IMG/VR virus record: IMGVR_UViG_3300044655_000258
Location: 1 to 54,162 of that record
Strand: one strand, 5' to 3'
Length of the DNA: 54,162 bases
Origin: a virus
A program made the translations under genes and the position numbers. Positions 37,282-45,667 of the stretch are shown in pieces. Under the pieces are notes generated by a model. That model searched no databases and was not told the origin of the DNA. It saw only the letters and a list, made by a program, of their open reading frames with translations. Positions within the stretch are counted from its first letter, which is position 1. Each line of letters begins with the position of its first letter.

Positions 37282-37742
37282 ACAACTATAAATCACCGAT
37301 ATTTGATCAGTTGTCTCATGCGTGTAAGTCTTTGAATTCATTGAAGATCTATGCATGCGGGTTGAATCGCGCCAGCCTATGCCATGCATCCTGCGCTGCG
37401 ATGCATACCTATGTATACGGCTGCGCAACTGCGCCTAGGTGGGGCGGGTGCGTGGGCCAGTGGGGGGTAGGGCGCTAGTTGTATACTATGTAGCCCACAG
37501 AAGAGCTTTTTTAGCCTGTTAACCACAACACAGTCTACACCACCTCCCACACACTATTGCCCCCACAGAAGCCCTATACAGCCCCTACAATGCGTTACCA
37601 TCTCCAACCAAGGGCTAGGTAGCTCCACCACTCGATAGCCCCCTACAGGACCATTAAAGCGTTCCAGCTTTAGCAGCCTATGCCGCTACAGAAAGTCGAC
37701 TGTGAAGATGTTGTTCCTGTACCACACAATGAAATATATCGC

Positions 37743-37770
37743 TTGACAAGATTTTACAGCTTGGTATAAC
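37743..37770 (+). promoter_or_regulatory. Rightward late promoter, TTGACA-N16-TATAAC
   Basis: A consensus -35 and TATAAC -10 are preceded by TGG, giving an extended -10. The same TGGTATAAC occurs at the 46.65-kb promoter. It drives the packaging and head genes after a leader of about 250 nt. Confidence 0.8.
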
Positions 37771-37776
37771 ATTGGG

Positions 37777-38026
37777 GTGCAGGGGTGCTGATGCTTCTAT
37801 ATAGTCTATGTAGAAATCTGTTTAATCCACATAGATAGATACCTACATACCCTATATAGCTCTATAGAGCTATATAGCAAAATCGACTGTGAAGACATCA
37901 GCTACATAGACAAACAATTTGTTTCTTATGTTTGTTTACTTTGTTGCTCTTTGCCTATATACTACAGTTCAGCTAGTCAATGTCGCTACAGTAGACAGTC
38001 TGAACTAGCCTATATAGTGCATAGCA
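37777..38026 (+). other. Long 5' leader of the rightward operon, boxA-like site and hairpins
   Basis: The leader holds the 26-bp palindrome, TGCTCTTT at 37945-37952 (matches the boxA core) and an AGTTCAG/CTGAACT inverted repeat (37966-37972 with 38000-38006). No ORF is convincing. Together these resemble an antitermination or regulatory leader. Confidence 0.5.
37852..37877. repeat. Perfect 26-bp palindrome
   Basis: Thirteen bases on each side of the centre at 37864/37865 are exactly complementary, with no spacer. The arms read CTATATAGCTCTA and its reverse complement. It could be a dimeric repressor site, a cruciform or part of an origin. Confidence 0.8.
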
Positions 38027-38326
38027 ATGAAACAACACAAACCATCAGTGATAGACTTTTTGTTAGATCAAGAACATCTGTTGCTCACTAGAGATCAAGT
38101 AGAAGCTAAAGGGCTTCTAAATAGCCCTCCATACTCTTATGCGGCAAAGATCTATATAGCCCTACACAGAGGCAGCTTAGACAATGTCTATGTTCCTCAT
38201 TCAGATGTGTTTTATGTTAGAGCCTCTGTTGAAAAGCAAACAGGCTTTTATTTCCCGTTAGACAATGTAGAAGAAGCGATGAGGGCTAACGGGTGGCGCG
38301 ATAGGCGTAATAGCTGGAGATATTGA
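38027..38326 (+). CDS. Hypothetical protein, first rightward gene, 99 aa
   Basis: It is the first gene after the rightward leader. Features are FLLDQEHLLLTRDQVEAKG and FYFPLDNVEEAMRANGWRDRRNSW. The C-terminal helix is basic and aromatic. It may be a small regulator or DNA-binding protein, given position, but no HTH was clearly seen. Confidence 0.65.
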   Translation: MKQHKPSVIDFLLDQEHLLLTRDQVEAKGLLNSPPYSYAAKIYIALHRGSLDNVYVPHSDVFYVRASVEKQTGFYFPLDNVEEAMRANGWRDRRNSWRY

Positions 38327-38327
38327 T

Positions 38328-38603
38328 ATGGCAATCAAAAGAGGCAGTGAAGAGTTCAGTGGCTACAACAAGCCTAAAGCAACACCCGATCATCCGACAA
38401 AGAGTCATGCTGTGTTGGCTAAGGATGGTGACAAGGTAAAGCTGATTCGATTTGGTCAGCAGGGCGTTAAAGGGGCTGGTGACAATCCTACCAGCGAGAA
38501 GGACAAAGCTCGTAAGAAGTCCTACTACGCACGGCACAACGCTCAAGACCCTACACCGGATAAGATGTCGGCTCGGTACTGGTCGCATAAAACTAAGTGG
38601 TGA
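38328..38603 (+). CDS. Conserved phage protein with FGQQG ... ARYW pattern, 91 aa
   Basis: KLIRFGQQGVKGAG, ARKKSYYARHNAQ and MSARYWSHKTKW give a basic pattern I recognise from phages with T7-like heads, where it lies near terminase genes. The product is Lys/Arg-rich and may bind DNA or capsid. Function is not established. Confidence 0.7.
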   Translation: MAIKRGSEEFSGYNKPKATPDHPTKSHAVLAKDGDKVKLIRFGQQGVKGAGDNPTSEKDKARKKSYYARHNAQDPTPDKMSARYWSHKTKW

Positions 38604-38617
38604 ACAAGTAGCAAAGC

Positions 38618-38626
38618 TGCTATAAC
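38618..38626 (+). promoter_or_regulatory. Possible extended -10 promoter, TGCTATAAC
   Basis: The extended -10 lies in the 74-bp gap before the 99-aa gene at 38678 and resembles the other rightward -10 boxes. No good -35 box was found, so it is tentative. A GAGGC/GCCTC hairpin follows. Confidence 0.35.
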
Positions 38627-38677
38627 TACCACGTACATTGTTGAGGCAGAGCCTCGTTTATTTCAAAGGAAACTATC

Positions 38678-38977
38678 ATGGCTACTACTGCCCCAAATAA
38701 AGATGCTGCTAAAGTGGCTAAGCTGCGTGAGATGGCTAAGGACAAAACTTTGCCACAAGATGTGCGTAATCAATATCTCGACCAAGCTAACATGCTGGAA
38801 GAGAAAGCTGCTATGGGCGCTGGTGTGAAGCTGGCTAAGGGTGGTGCTGTTAAGAAGCCTGCTGCTAAGAAGACCGCTGGTAAGGGTCCAGCTTTGGTCA
38901 TCGCTGTTGGTATGGGTAAGCCAAAAGGTAAAGAGATGATGAACAAAGGCGGTATGGCTAAGAAAGGTAAGTGCTGA
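38678..38977 (+). CDS. Basic Lys/Ala-rich AKGG-motif protein, 99 aa
   Basis: A helical N-terminal half (VAKLREMAKDKTLPQDVRNQ) is followed by KLAKGGAVKKPAAKKTAGKG and a terminal NKGGMAKKGKC. The charge suggests DNA or capsid binding. The AKGG motif recurs in at least three other virion-region proteins here. Function unknown. Confidence 0.65.
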   Translation: MATTAPNKDAAKVAKLREMAKDKTLPQDVRNQYLDQANMLEEKAAMGAGVKLAKGGAVKKPAAKKTAGKGPALVIAVGMGKPKGKEMMNKGGMAKKGKC

Positions 38978-38978
38978 A

Positions 38979-39284
38979 ATGAAGCCGGGTCTGTACAGCA
39001 ACATTGCTGCAAAGCGTGAGCGCATTGCTGAAGGCTCTGGCGAGAAGATGCGCAAGGTGGGCAGCAAAGGTGCTCCCACCGACAAAGCCTTCAAAGAAGC
39101 TGCAAAGACTGCGAAGATGGCTAAGGGTGGTGCTGTTGCAAAACAACAAGCCAAGGTTGCTAAAGTGATGGGTGAGTTCAAAGAAGGCTCCCTGCACAGC
39201 GGCAAAGGCGGTAAGGTGGTAAAGTCGCCTAAACAAGCGATAGCCATTGCATTGTCAGAAGCTAAAGTGAAAGCTAAAAAGTAA
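38979..39284 (+). CDS. DUF6496-like protein, 101 aa
   Basis: KVMGEFKEGSLHSGKGGKV followed by KSPKQAIAIALSEAK matches the DUF6496 core I recognise. The N terminus GLYSNIAAKRERIAEGSGEK is also typical. It carries an AKGG motif (KMAKGGAVAK). Highly basic; role unknown. It overlaps the next gene by 1 bp. Confidence 0.75.
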   Translation: MKPGLYSNIAAKRERIAEGSGEKMRKVGSKGAPTDKAFKEAAKTAKMAKGGAVAKQQAKVAKVMGEFKEGSLHSGKGGKVVKSPKQAIAIALSEAKVKAKK

Positions 39285-39646
39285 TGGCTAATGGAAACGG
39301 TAAAGCTGCTAAGGTTCGCAGTGTTGGTAAGAACCTAACAGCTGGTGCAGCCAACACAATCTACACCTGCCCAGCCAATCACACGGCTAGGGTGGAGTTG
39401 TTGTTCGTGGCAAATACTACAAGCGGTAACAAGACAGTGTCAATCCAATGGCACGATGAAAGCTTGGGTGCTCAATACTACATTGTTGGCGGCTACACCG
39501 TTTCTGCATTTGGTTACTTGAAGCTCGATGGTAGCTATCTTGCCTTGAGCGCTGGTGACTACATTGTTGTAACACCAGAGGCTGGATCAACAATGGACGC
39601 TACAGTGAGTGTTGAAGAATACTTTGATCCTATGAATGGTGGATGA
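39284..39646 (+). CDS. Beta-rich hypothetical structural protein, 120 aa
   Basis: The sequence alternates beta strands (TARVELLFVANTTS, KTVSIQWHDES, YYIVGGYTVSAFGY, DYIVVTPEAGS) like a small beta-sandwich. Position between the DUF6496 and terminase genes suggests a head decoration or connector part. It overlaps neighbours by 1 and 4 bp. Unrecognised by name. Confidence 0.65.
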   Translation: MANGNGKAAKVRSVGKNLTAGAANTIYTCPANHTARVELLFVANTTSGNKTVSIQWHDESLGAQYYIVGGYTVSAFGYLKLDGSYLALSAGDYIVVTPEAGSTMDATVSVEEYFDPMNGG

Positions 39647-40014
39647 TGGCTAAAGAACTAACAGAACAACATAAGCGCTTCCTTGAGGTGTTGTTTGCCG
39701 ATGCAGGTGGCAACATCAATCAAGCTATGCGTATGGCAGGTTTCTCTGAAGGCTATAGCCGACGAAGCCTCACCAACTATCTCAAAGAAGAGATCATTGA
39801 AGCCACACAGCTTTATATTGCTATGGCAGCACCAAAGGCTGCAGTGGCTATGATCAATGCCATTGACGATCCTACAGAGCTTGGCTTGAAAGAGAAGATG
39901 TCAGCTGCTAAGGACTTGCTTGACCGTGCTGGTTTGGTGAAGACAGAGAAGGTGCAGGTTGAAAGCACTGGTGGTATTATGGTGTTGCCTGCAAAGGAAC
40001 GTGAGGAAGACTAA
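39643..40014 (+). CDS. terS: Terminase small subunit, 123 aa
   Basis: The N terminus forms a helix-turn-helix (QHKRFLEVLFADAGG, INQAMRMAGFSEGYSRRSL) of the type used by phage small terminases to bind packaging sites. A middle helical oligomerisation part (AAPKAAVAMINAIDDP) and an acidic tail follow. Location two genes before the large subunit agrees. It recognises the genome for packaging. TAATG coupling leads into the next gene. Confidence 0.75.
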   Translation: MMAKELTEQHKRFLEVLFADAGGNINQAMRMAGFSEGYSRRSLTNYLKEEIIEATQLYIAMAAPKAAVAMINAIDDPTELGLKEKMSAAKDLLDRAGLVKTEKVQVESTGGIMVLPAKEREED

Positions 40015-40487
40015 TGGCTGAGCAAGGTGCCGTAGACACATTCGATTTCGGCTTAGGTACTTACGTACTACCACAGCCTACGTCAACGAATGAATATGTT
40101 AAGATACCAAGGCTGTCTCGCACTGTTCCATTTGGATATGTTGTTGATAGTGAAGACGATGGTTGGCTTCAACCTGTAGCAATTGAGCTTGATGCGCTTG
40201 AAAAAGCTAAGAAGTATTTGAAGCAGTATAGCTCTAGGCAGGTGGCGGCATGGCTCACCACTGTGACAGGTAGAGAGATAAGCCATGTAGGTCTATTGAA
40301 ACGTATAAAGAATGAACAGTCCCACAAACGCAAATCCTCTACTTATCGAAAGCTTGCCGATGGGTACGAAAAAGCCCTCAAGAAAGCGCAAGAGTACGAA
40401 GAAAGACTCGGCACCAAAGACGGAAGCTTCTTCGATAGTGATCGATACGTCGAACTTAAACGATACTTCACAGGCTCCACTAATTGA
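40014..40487 (+). CDS. HTH-like protein overlapping terL, 157 aa
   Basis: The segment YSSRQVAAWLTTVTGREISHVG followed by LLKRIKNEQ looks like a helix-turn-helix with a basic tail, then a coiled-coil-like end (ALKKAQEYEERLG). It starts TAATG from the small terminase. Its last 176 bp overlap the long form of terL in another frame. It may help DNA recognition in packaging. Confidence 0.65.
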   Translation: MAEQGAVDTFDFGLGTYVLPQPTSTNEYVKIPRLSRTVPFGYVVDSEDDGWLQPVAIELDALEKAKKYLKQYSSRQVAAWLTTVTGREISHVGLLKRIKNEQSHKRKSSTYRKLADGYEKALKKAQEYEERLGTKDGSFFDSDRYVELKRYFTGSTN

Positions 40488-41898
40488 AGTTGTTCAGCCT
40501 GTACGCGACAACGTCATCTTCAGACCCAACCCCGGCCCTCAGACCAACTTCCTAGCCGCTTCAGAGCGTGAAGTGTTGTATGGTGGTGCTGCTGGTGGCG
40601 GTAAAAGCTATGCCATTCTTGCAGATCCGCTACGCTACATTGCCCATCCCCAATTCTCTGGACTAATTCTTCGTCACACTACAGAGGAATTGCGAGAACT
40701 CATTTGGAAATCGCAGGAGATGTATCCAAAGATATACCCCGGTATCAAGTGGAGTGAGCGAAAGATGCAATGGCAGCATCCAAGTGGGGGTAAGTTGTGG
40801 ATGTCCTACCTCGACCGTGACGAAGATGTCATGCGTTATCAGGGTTTGTCGTTCTCCTACATCGCTTGGGACGAGCTAACACAGTGGCCTACCCCATTTG
40901 CGTACAACTATATGCGTTCTCGTCTACGTACAGCAGCGCCTGACCTGCCTGTATTCATGAGAGCCACCACCAACCCCGGTGGTCCCGGTCATCAATGGGT
41001 TAGGAAGATGTTCATTGTGCCTGCAGCGCCCGGTAAAAGCTTCTATGCCACCGATGTTGAGACAGGAGAGACTCTGGTGTACCCAAAAGGGCACAGCAAA
41101 GAAGGCCAACCGCTGTTCAAACGCAAGTTTATATCGGCTAAGCTGGCTGACAATCCCTATTTGGCTGAGTCAGGCGACTATGAAACGATGTTGTTGTCCC
41201 TGCCAGAGCACCAACGTAAACAATTGTTGGAAGGCAACTGGGATATTGCAGAGGGTGCAGCGTTTTCTGAGTTCAACAGAGCCATTCACGTTGTAGAACC
41301 CTTCACAATACCAAGCAGCTGGCCTAGATTTAGAGCTTGTGACTACGGATATGGCAGCTATAGCGCTGTATTGTGGTTTGCTGTAGCGCCTGATGACAGT
41401 TTGGTGGTCTATCGTGAGCTTTATGTCAGCAAAGTGCTGGCAGAAGACCTTGCTGTGATGGTTATGCAGGCCGAAGACGGTGAGAAGATCCGTTATGGTG
41501 TGCTGGATAGCTCATGTTGGCACAAACGTGGTGACACTGGACCCTCTATTGCTGAACGAATGATTATGAAGGGGTGCCGTTGGCGTCCTGCTGACCGTTC
41601 TGCTGGTAGTCGTGTTGCGGGTAAGAACGAAATACACCGCCGTCTGCAGGTTGACCCCATGACAGATCAGCCACGCATGGTGTTCTTCAACAACTGTACA
41701 CAAATCATTGCAGATTTACCAACTTTACCAATTGATAAGACTAACGTAGAAGATATTAACACCAAAGTTAGCAACGATCACACTTATGACGCTTTGCGCT
41801 ATGGTGTAATGTCACGTCCACGTAGCGGCTTGTTTGACTTTGATCCTATGTCGCAAAATACTGGCAAAGTTGTAGCCGACTCTGTGTTTGGTTATTGA
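40312..41898 (+). CDS. terL: Terminase large subunit, 528 aa
   Basis: Walker A GGAAGGGKS (~91-99), Walker B YIAWDELTQ and the coupling motif RATTNPGGPGHQWV form the packaging ATPase. A C-terminal nuclease of RNase H fold shows DYGYGSYSAV, VLDSSCW and DHTYDALRYG. It cuts and pumps DNA into the prohead. The start could be 40312 or the internal ATG at 40360; both overlap the upstream gene in a different frame and neither has a strong ribosome site. Confidence 0.93.
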   Translation: MNSPTNANPLLIESLPMGTKKPSRKRKSTKKDSAPKTEASSIVIDTSNLNDTSQAPLIEVVQPVRDNVIFRPNPGPQTNFLAASEREVLYGGAAGGGKSYAILADPLRYIAHPQFSGLILRHTTEELRELIWKSQEMYPKIYPGIKWSERKMQWQHPSGGKLWMSYLDRDEDVMRYQGLSFSYIAWDELTQWPTPFAYNYMRSRLRTAAPDLPVFMRATTNPGGPGHQWVRKMFIVPAAPGKSFYATDVETGETLVYPKGHSKEGQPLFKRKFISAKLADNPYLAESGDYETMLLSLPEHQRKQLLEGNWDIAEGAAFSEFNRAIHVVEPFTIPSSWPRFRACDYGYGSYSAVLWFAVAPDDSLVVYRELYVSKVLAEDLAVMVMQAEDGEKIRYGVLDSSCWHKRGDTGPSIAERMIMKGCRWRPADRSAGSRVAGKNEIHRRLQVDPMTDQPRMVFFNNCTQIIADLPTLPIDKTNVEDINTKVSNDHTYDALRYGVMSRPRSGLFDFDPMSQNTGKVVADSVFGY

Positions 41899-41939
41899 TC
41901 AACTACATGTTATACCTTTCTTAATACTCTGGAACACTT

Positions 41940-44015
41940 ATGGCCCTCATTGACAAACCCTCTAACGATAAAACTCTAGCGCTTGATGACGCTCCTAAGA
42001 ATGAAGACGACTTCCAAGGTGGTAGTCTGATCAGCTTCATTCAGAAACGCTATACCAAATCGGAAGAGTCACGCCGCACTGACGAAGATAGGTGGCTCCG
42101 TGCCTATCGCAACTATCGTGGCCTGTATGGTCCCGATGTCAAGTTCACTGAGACTGAGAAGAGCCGTGTATTTGTGAAGGTGACGAAGACTAAGACGCTT
42201 GCTGCGTATGGTCAGATTACTGATGTGTTGTTTTCTAACAACAAGTTCCCTCTCAGCGTTGACCCGTCTGTTTTGCCAGAAGGTGTAGCTGATTCTGTCC
42301 ATTTCGACCCACAGAATGCTGCTGGTGGTGCTCCTCCAGCTATTCCGTTCGGTGAAGAGGGTGCTGCTGGTATCGGTAAAGACTTCGACTTGGACAAGCT
42401 GGAAGAGATGCTGGGTAGTCTCAAAGAAGACTTGAAAGATGTTCCCGGCTTGAAGAAGGGACAGGGACAGACACCAACGTCTGTGACGTTCTATCCCGCT
42501 ATGCTGGCTGCTAAGAAGATGGAGAAGAAAATCCATGATCAGCTTGACGAGAGCGGTGCTAGTAAGCATCTCCGCGCTACAGCTTTCGAGATGTCGCTGT
42601 TCGGTACAGGTGTGATGAAGGGTCCATTCGCTGTCAACAAAGAATATCCCAACTGGACAGAAGACGGTGAATACAAACCAACCATCAAAACCGTACCAGA
42701 AGCTTCGCATGTTTCCATCTGGAACTTCTATTGGGATCCAGACGCAAACAACACAGAAGACTGCCAGTATGTTATCGAGCGTCATAAGATGTCGCGTACA
42801 CAGCTTCGTGCTCTGAAGCGCCGTCCCCATTTCCGTAAGAACGTCATTGACCAACTCATTGACCAAGGCGAAACCTACGTTAAGAAGTATTGGGAAGATG
42901 ATCTGCGTGACTACGCTCCCAACTTCGACGTTGATCGCTTTGAAGTGTTGGAGTACTGGGGTAACGTTGACGTTGAATTGTTGGAAGAGAACGATGTCAC
43001 CATCCCTGAAGACTTCAAAGACGGTGATGAGTTGCAAGCCAACATCTGGTACTGCAACGGCAAAATCATTCGCTTGGTGTTGAATCCGTTCAAGCCTGCA
43101 AAGATTCCCTACTACGCTGTTCCATACGAACTCAATCCATACAGCTTGGCTGGTGTTGGTATTGCAGAGAACATGGACGATACACAGACGCTTATGAACG
43201 GCTTCATGCGTATGGCTGTGGACAACGCTGTGTTGTCAGGCAACCTCGTCTTTGAAGTTGATGAGACCAACCTTGTCCCCGGTCAAGACATGTCTGTCTA
43301 TCCCGGCAAAGTGTTTCGTCGTCAAGGCGGCGCTCCCGGTCAAAGCTTGTTCGGTACTAAGTTTCCTAACGTGTCGCAAGAGAACCTGCAGCTGTTCGAC
43401 AAAGCTCGACAGCTTGCTGACGAATCGACAGGTATGCCTTCGTTTGCTCACGGTCAAACTGGTGTGAGTGGTGTTGGTCGTACAGCATCTGGCATCTCTA
43501 TGTTGATGAACGCTGCTGGTGGTTCCATCAAGACAGTGATTAAGAACGTTGATGACTACTTGTTGGCTCCGCTCGGTAAAGCCTTCTTCAGCTTCAACAT
43601 GCAGTTTGATTTCGACCCAGAGATTAAGGGTGACTTGGAAGTCAATGCTCGTGGTACTGAATCGTTGATGGCTACTGAAGTGCGCTCACAGCGATTGATG
43701 CAGTTCTTGCAGATTGTTAGCAACCCTGCTCTGATGCCATTCGCTAAGATGCCCTACATCATCCGTGAGATTGCCAAGGCGATGGATCTTGATCAAGACA
43801 AAGTCACTAACAACATGGATGAAGCTGCACGTCAGGCTGCGTTGATTGCACCACCTGCTGCACCCGCTGGTGCTCCTGCTGCTGGTGCTCCACCTGTACC
43901 GGGCGCTGGTGTGGCTGACATGACTGGTGGTGGTGCTGGCAACATTGGTGTTGGTGCTGCTGCTGCTCCCGGCGAACAAGGCTTTAGCGCTGCTCCTCAA
44001 GAGGCTGCTCAATAA
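41940..44015 (+). CDS. Portal (head-tail connector) protein, 691 aa
   Basis: Order and length fit phage portals: N-terminal DRWLRAYRNYRGLYG, KSRVFVKVTKTKTLAAYGQI, a central NFYWDPDANNTEDCQY, and the stem region with GIAENMDDTQTLMNGFMRMA. The C terminus is a Pro/Ala/Gly-rich tail (PPAAPAGAPAAGAPPVPGAG). It forms the dodecameric gate for DNA. It lies directly after terL and before the scaffold block. Confidence 0.88.
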   Translation: MALIDKPSNDKTLALDDAPKNEDDFQGGSLISFIQKRYTKSEESRRTDEDRWLRAYRNYRGLYGPDVKFTETEKSRVFVKVTKTKTLAAYGQITDVLFSNNKFPLSVDPSVLPEGVADSVHFDPQNAAGGAPPAIPFGEEGAAGIGKDFDLDKLEEMLGSLKEDLKDVPGLKKGQGQTPTSVTFYPAMLAAKKMEKKIHDQLDESGASKHLRATAFEMSLFGTGVMKGPFAVNKEYPNWTEDGEYKPTIKTVPEASHVSIWNFYWDPDANNTEDCQYVIERHKMSRTQLRALKRRPHFRKNVIDQLIDQGETYVKKYWEDDLRDYAPNFDVDRFEVLEYWGNVDVELLEENDVTIPEDFKDGDELQANIWYCNGKIIRLVLNPFKPAKIPYYAVPYELNPYSLAGVGIAENMDDTQTLMNGFMRMAVDNAVLSGNLVFEVDETNLVPGQDMSVYPGKVFRRQGGAPGQSLFGTKFPNVSQENLQLFDKARQLADESTGMPSFAHGQTGVSGVGRTASGISMLMNAAGGSIKTVIKNVDDYLLAPLGKAFFSFNMQFDFDPEIKGDLEVNARGTESLMATEVRSQRLMQFLQIVSNPALMPFAKMPYIIREIAKAMDLDQDKVTNNMDEAARQAALIAPPAAPAGAPAAGAPPVPGAGVADMTGGGAGNIGVGAAAAPGEQGFSAAPQEAAQ

Positions 44016-44228
44016 ATGAACAAAACATTTCTTCCGAAGCTCAAGGGTATGTTCAATACACATCATGTGTGGGATGCCTTTGTTGAAAAGCTTGACTACG
44101 ACATTGAACAGCACCAACGTAAGCTGGAACAAGCAACAGAATTGAGCGAAGTGTTTAAGGCACAAGGTGCCATTGCTGCATTGCGTCAGCTAAAGTATTT
44201 GAAGGATGAGATCAATCATGCAGGCTGA
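44016..44228 (+). CDS. Small helical hypothetical protein, 70 aa
   Basis: It follows the portal gene without a gap and overlaps the next gene by 11 bp. The product is nearly all helix (VEKLDYDIEQHQRKLEQATE, GAIAALRQLKYLKDEI) and could oligomerise. Position suggests a head-assembly accessory role. Unrecognised. Confidence 0.65.
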   Translation: MNKTFLPKLKGMFNTHHVWDAFVEKLDYDIEQHQRKLEQATELSEVFKAQGAIAALRQLKYLKDEINHAG

Positions 44229-45645
44229 AATGAACAAACTGTTTGCCGAAGGCGGCGTAATGCAAGAGGGCGGCACAGTCGATCCTGTCTCTGGTAATGA
44301 AGTGCCTCCCGGTGCTATGGCAGAAGAAGTGAGAGATGACATTGACGCTAAGCTCAGCGAAGGCGAGTTTGTCTTTCCTGCTGATGTTGTGCGTTATTGG
44401 GGTTTGGAAAAGCTAATGATGATGCGTGACAAGGCCAAGAAAGGTCTGAAGCGCATGGAAGAGATTGGTCAGATGGGTAACGCTGAAGAAGTACCTGATG
44501 GTGAAGCTCTTCATGGTGAAGAAGATGAGATGGACGATGATACGTTCTCGTCTGAGATTGATTCCATCATGTCAGAAGATGAAGGCGGTGAAGAGCGCGA
44601 GTATGCTGAAGGTGGTTATGTTCTTCCAGAGAATGAACAGCTTTATCGTGATGCACCCGTTAAAGGTTTTGAAATGGTGCCAATGACCAATGATGCTGGT
44701 CAGACCATCTATATTCCTTTCATCAACGGTGTTGCTCAGTTGTCTATTCCTTCTGGTTATAAAGTGAAAGCTGCTGGTGCTACTGAGCCTACGGCTCCTG
44801 TTGCCGCTGGTCCAACTACACAGACAACACCTAGTGGTGGTGATGCTGGTGGTAGTGACGGTGGTGGACCTGTCGGTGGTGGTGGTGGATCGTTCGGCAC
44901 AGACGCTCCAAACCCTAGCAGTACACATGGTGGTATTACCACAGGTTCTCCTGTTGCATCAACCCTTGGTGGAATTGTTGGTGGATTATTTGGTTTAACA
45001 GTTGGTATGCCTTCATTGGGTGTTCAGGCTGGTAAATCATTAGCGTCTTCCTTGTCTAACTCACAGGCTCAGGCTCAGACAGCAGAAGCTATTGGTTTCA
45101 ACCTTGGTGTTGAGGGATACAGCAGTCAAGCCGTTACAGCCGCACAACAAGCAGCACAGAGTGCCAGCACTCAGGCTAATGCTACAGCGGGAAGTATTGC
45201 TGCTGCAGGTGCTCAGGCCGCTGCTGATGTTGATGGTAAAGATCCTATGGAAGCAATGATGTCCATCACTAACGCATTTGGTACTGGTACATCCGGTACT
45301 TCTGTCAGTGAAGGAGAGAACCCGTCAGGTGGCACTAACGTTACAGGTACGGTTAATGGTGAAACTTTTGGTTATACTGAAGCCGCTCCTTCAACTAACA
45401 CCAGTACCGAAGGTAGTGTTGGTGTTGGTCCTAGCTCCAGTAGTTCCGCTGTCGGAACCGCTGACGCCGCTAGTGAGAGTATGGGTGGTGATGGTATTGG
45501 TGGTGCAGGCACTGGTGTTGGTGATGGTGACAGTGGTGGTGTTAGTGGTATTGGTGCAGATGGTATCGGTTTTGCCAAAGGCGGCTTCGTCTCTAAACCA
45601 AACAAAACTAAGAACAAACCAAAAGGCTTAGCAGGTCGTCGTTAA
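44218..45645 (+). CDS. Gly/Ala-rich AKGG-motif virion protein, 475 aa
   Basis: I prefer the ATG at 44218, ten bases after AAGGATGAG; an in-frame ATG at 44206 exists. The N-terminal domain has FAEGGVMQEGGTVDPVSGN, PPGAMAEEVRDDIDAKLSEG and FVFPADVVRYWGLEKLMMMR, a conserved phage pattern. The rest is low-complexity Gly/Ser/Ala, ending FAKGGFVSKPNK ... GLAGRR. Function unknown; likely part of the head or an assembly factor. Confidence 0.75.
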   Translation: MQAEMNKLFAEGGVMQEGGTVDPVSGNEVPPGAMAEEVRDDIDAKLSEGEFVFPADVVRYWGLEKLMMMRDKAKKGLKRMEEIGQMGNAEEVPDGEALHGEEDEMDDDTFSSEIDSIMSEDEGGEEREYAEGGYVLPENEQLYRDAPVKGFEMVPMTNDAGQTIYIPFINGVAQLSIPSGYKVKAAGATEPTAPVAAGPTTQTTPSGGDAGGSDGGGPVGGGGGSFGTDAPNPSSTHGGITTGSPVASTLGGIVGGLFGLTVGMPSLGVQAGKSLASSLSNSQAQAQTAEAIGFNLGVEGYSSQAVTAAQQAAQSASTQANATAGSIAAAGAQAAADVDGKDPMEAMMSITNAFGTGTSGTSVSEGENPSGGTNVTGTVNGETFGYTEAAPSTNTSTEGSVGVGPSSSSSAVGTADAASESMGGDGIGGAGTGVGDGDSGGVSGIGADGIGFAKGGFVSKPNKTKNKPKGLAGRR

Positions 45646-45667
45646 TGTAGTACACTATGAATACCAG

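Larger units (their letters stand above)
37097..37742. other. Non-coding divergent control region
   Basis: About 650 bp with no convincing gene on either strand. It contains two operator-like palindromes (37238-37259 and 37267-37281), repeated ATGCAT palindromes near 37383 and 37401, a G-rich stretch around 37440-37470 and a copy of a 13-bp direct repeat (37696-37708). Base composition swings sharply from GC-rich to AT-rich. It may hold operators and the replication origin. Confidence 0.6.
37696..37895 (+). repeat. 13-bp direct repeat pair around the rightward promoter
   Basis: TCGACTGTGAAGA occurs at 37696-37708 and 37883-37895, each preceded by AAAN. The copies flank the rightward promoter and the 26-bp palindrome, as expected for operator or iteron-like sites. 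Confidence 0.65.

Noticed and set aside
37266-37478. 70-codon + strand frame beginning inside the Fur-like palindrome
   Set aside because: No ribosome site, odd Cys-rich sequence and location in a region of shifting composition; the palindrome explains the ATG.
38604-38677. GAGGC/GCCTC hairpin as a strong terminator
   Set aside because: Only 5 bp with a short, interrupted U-run, and the following gene belongs to the same module.
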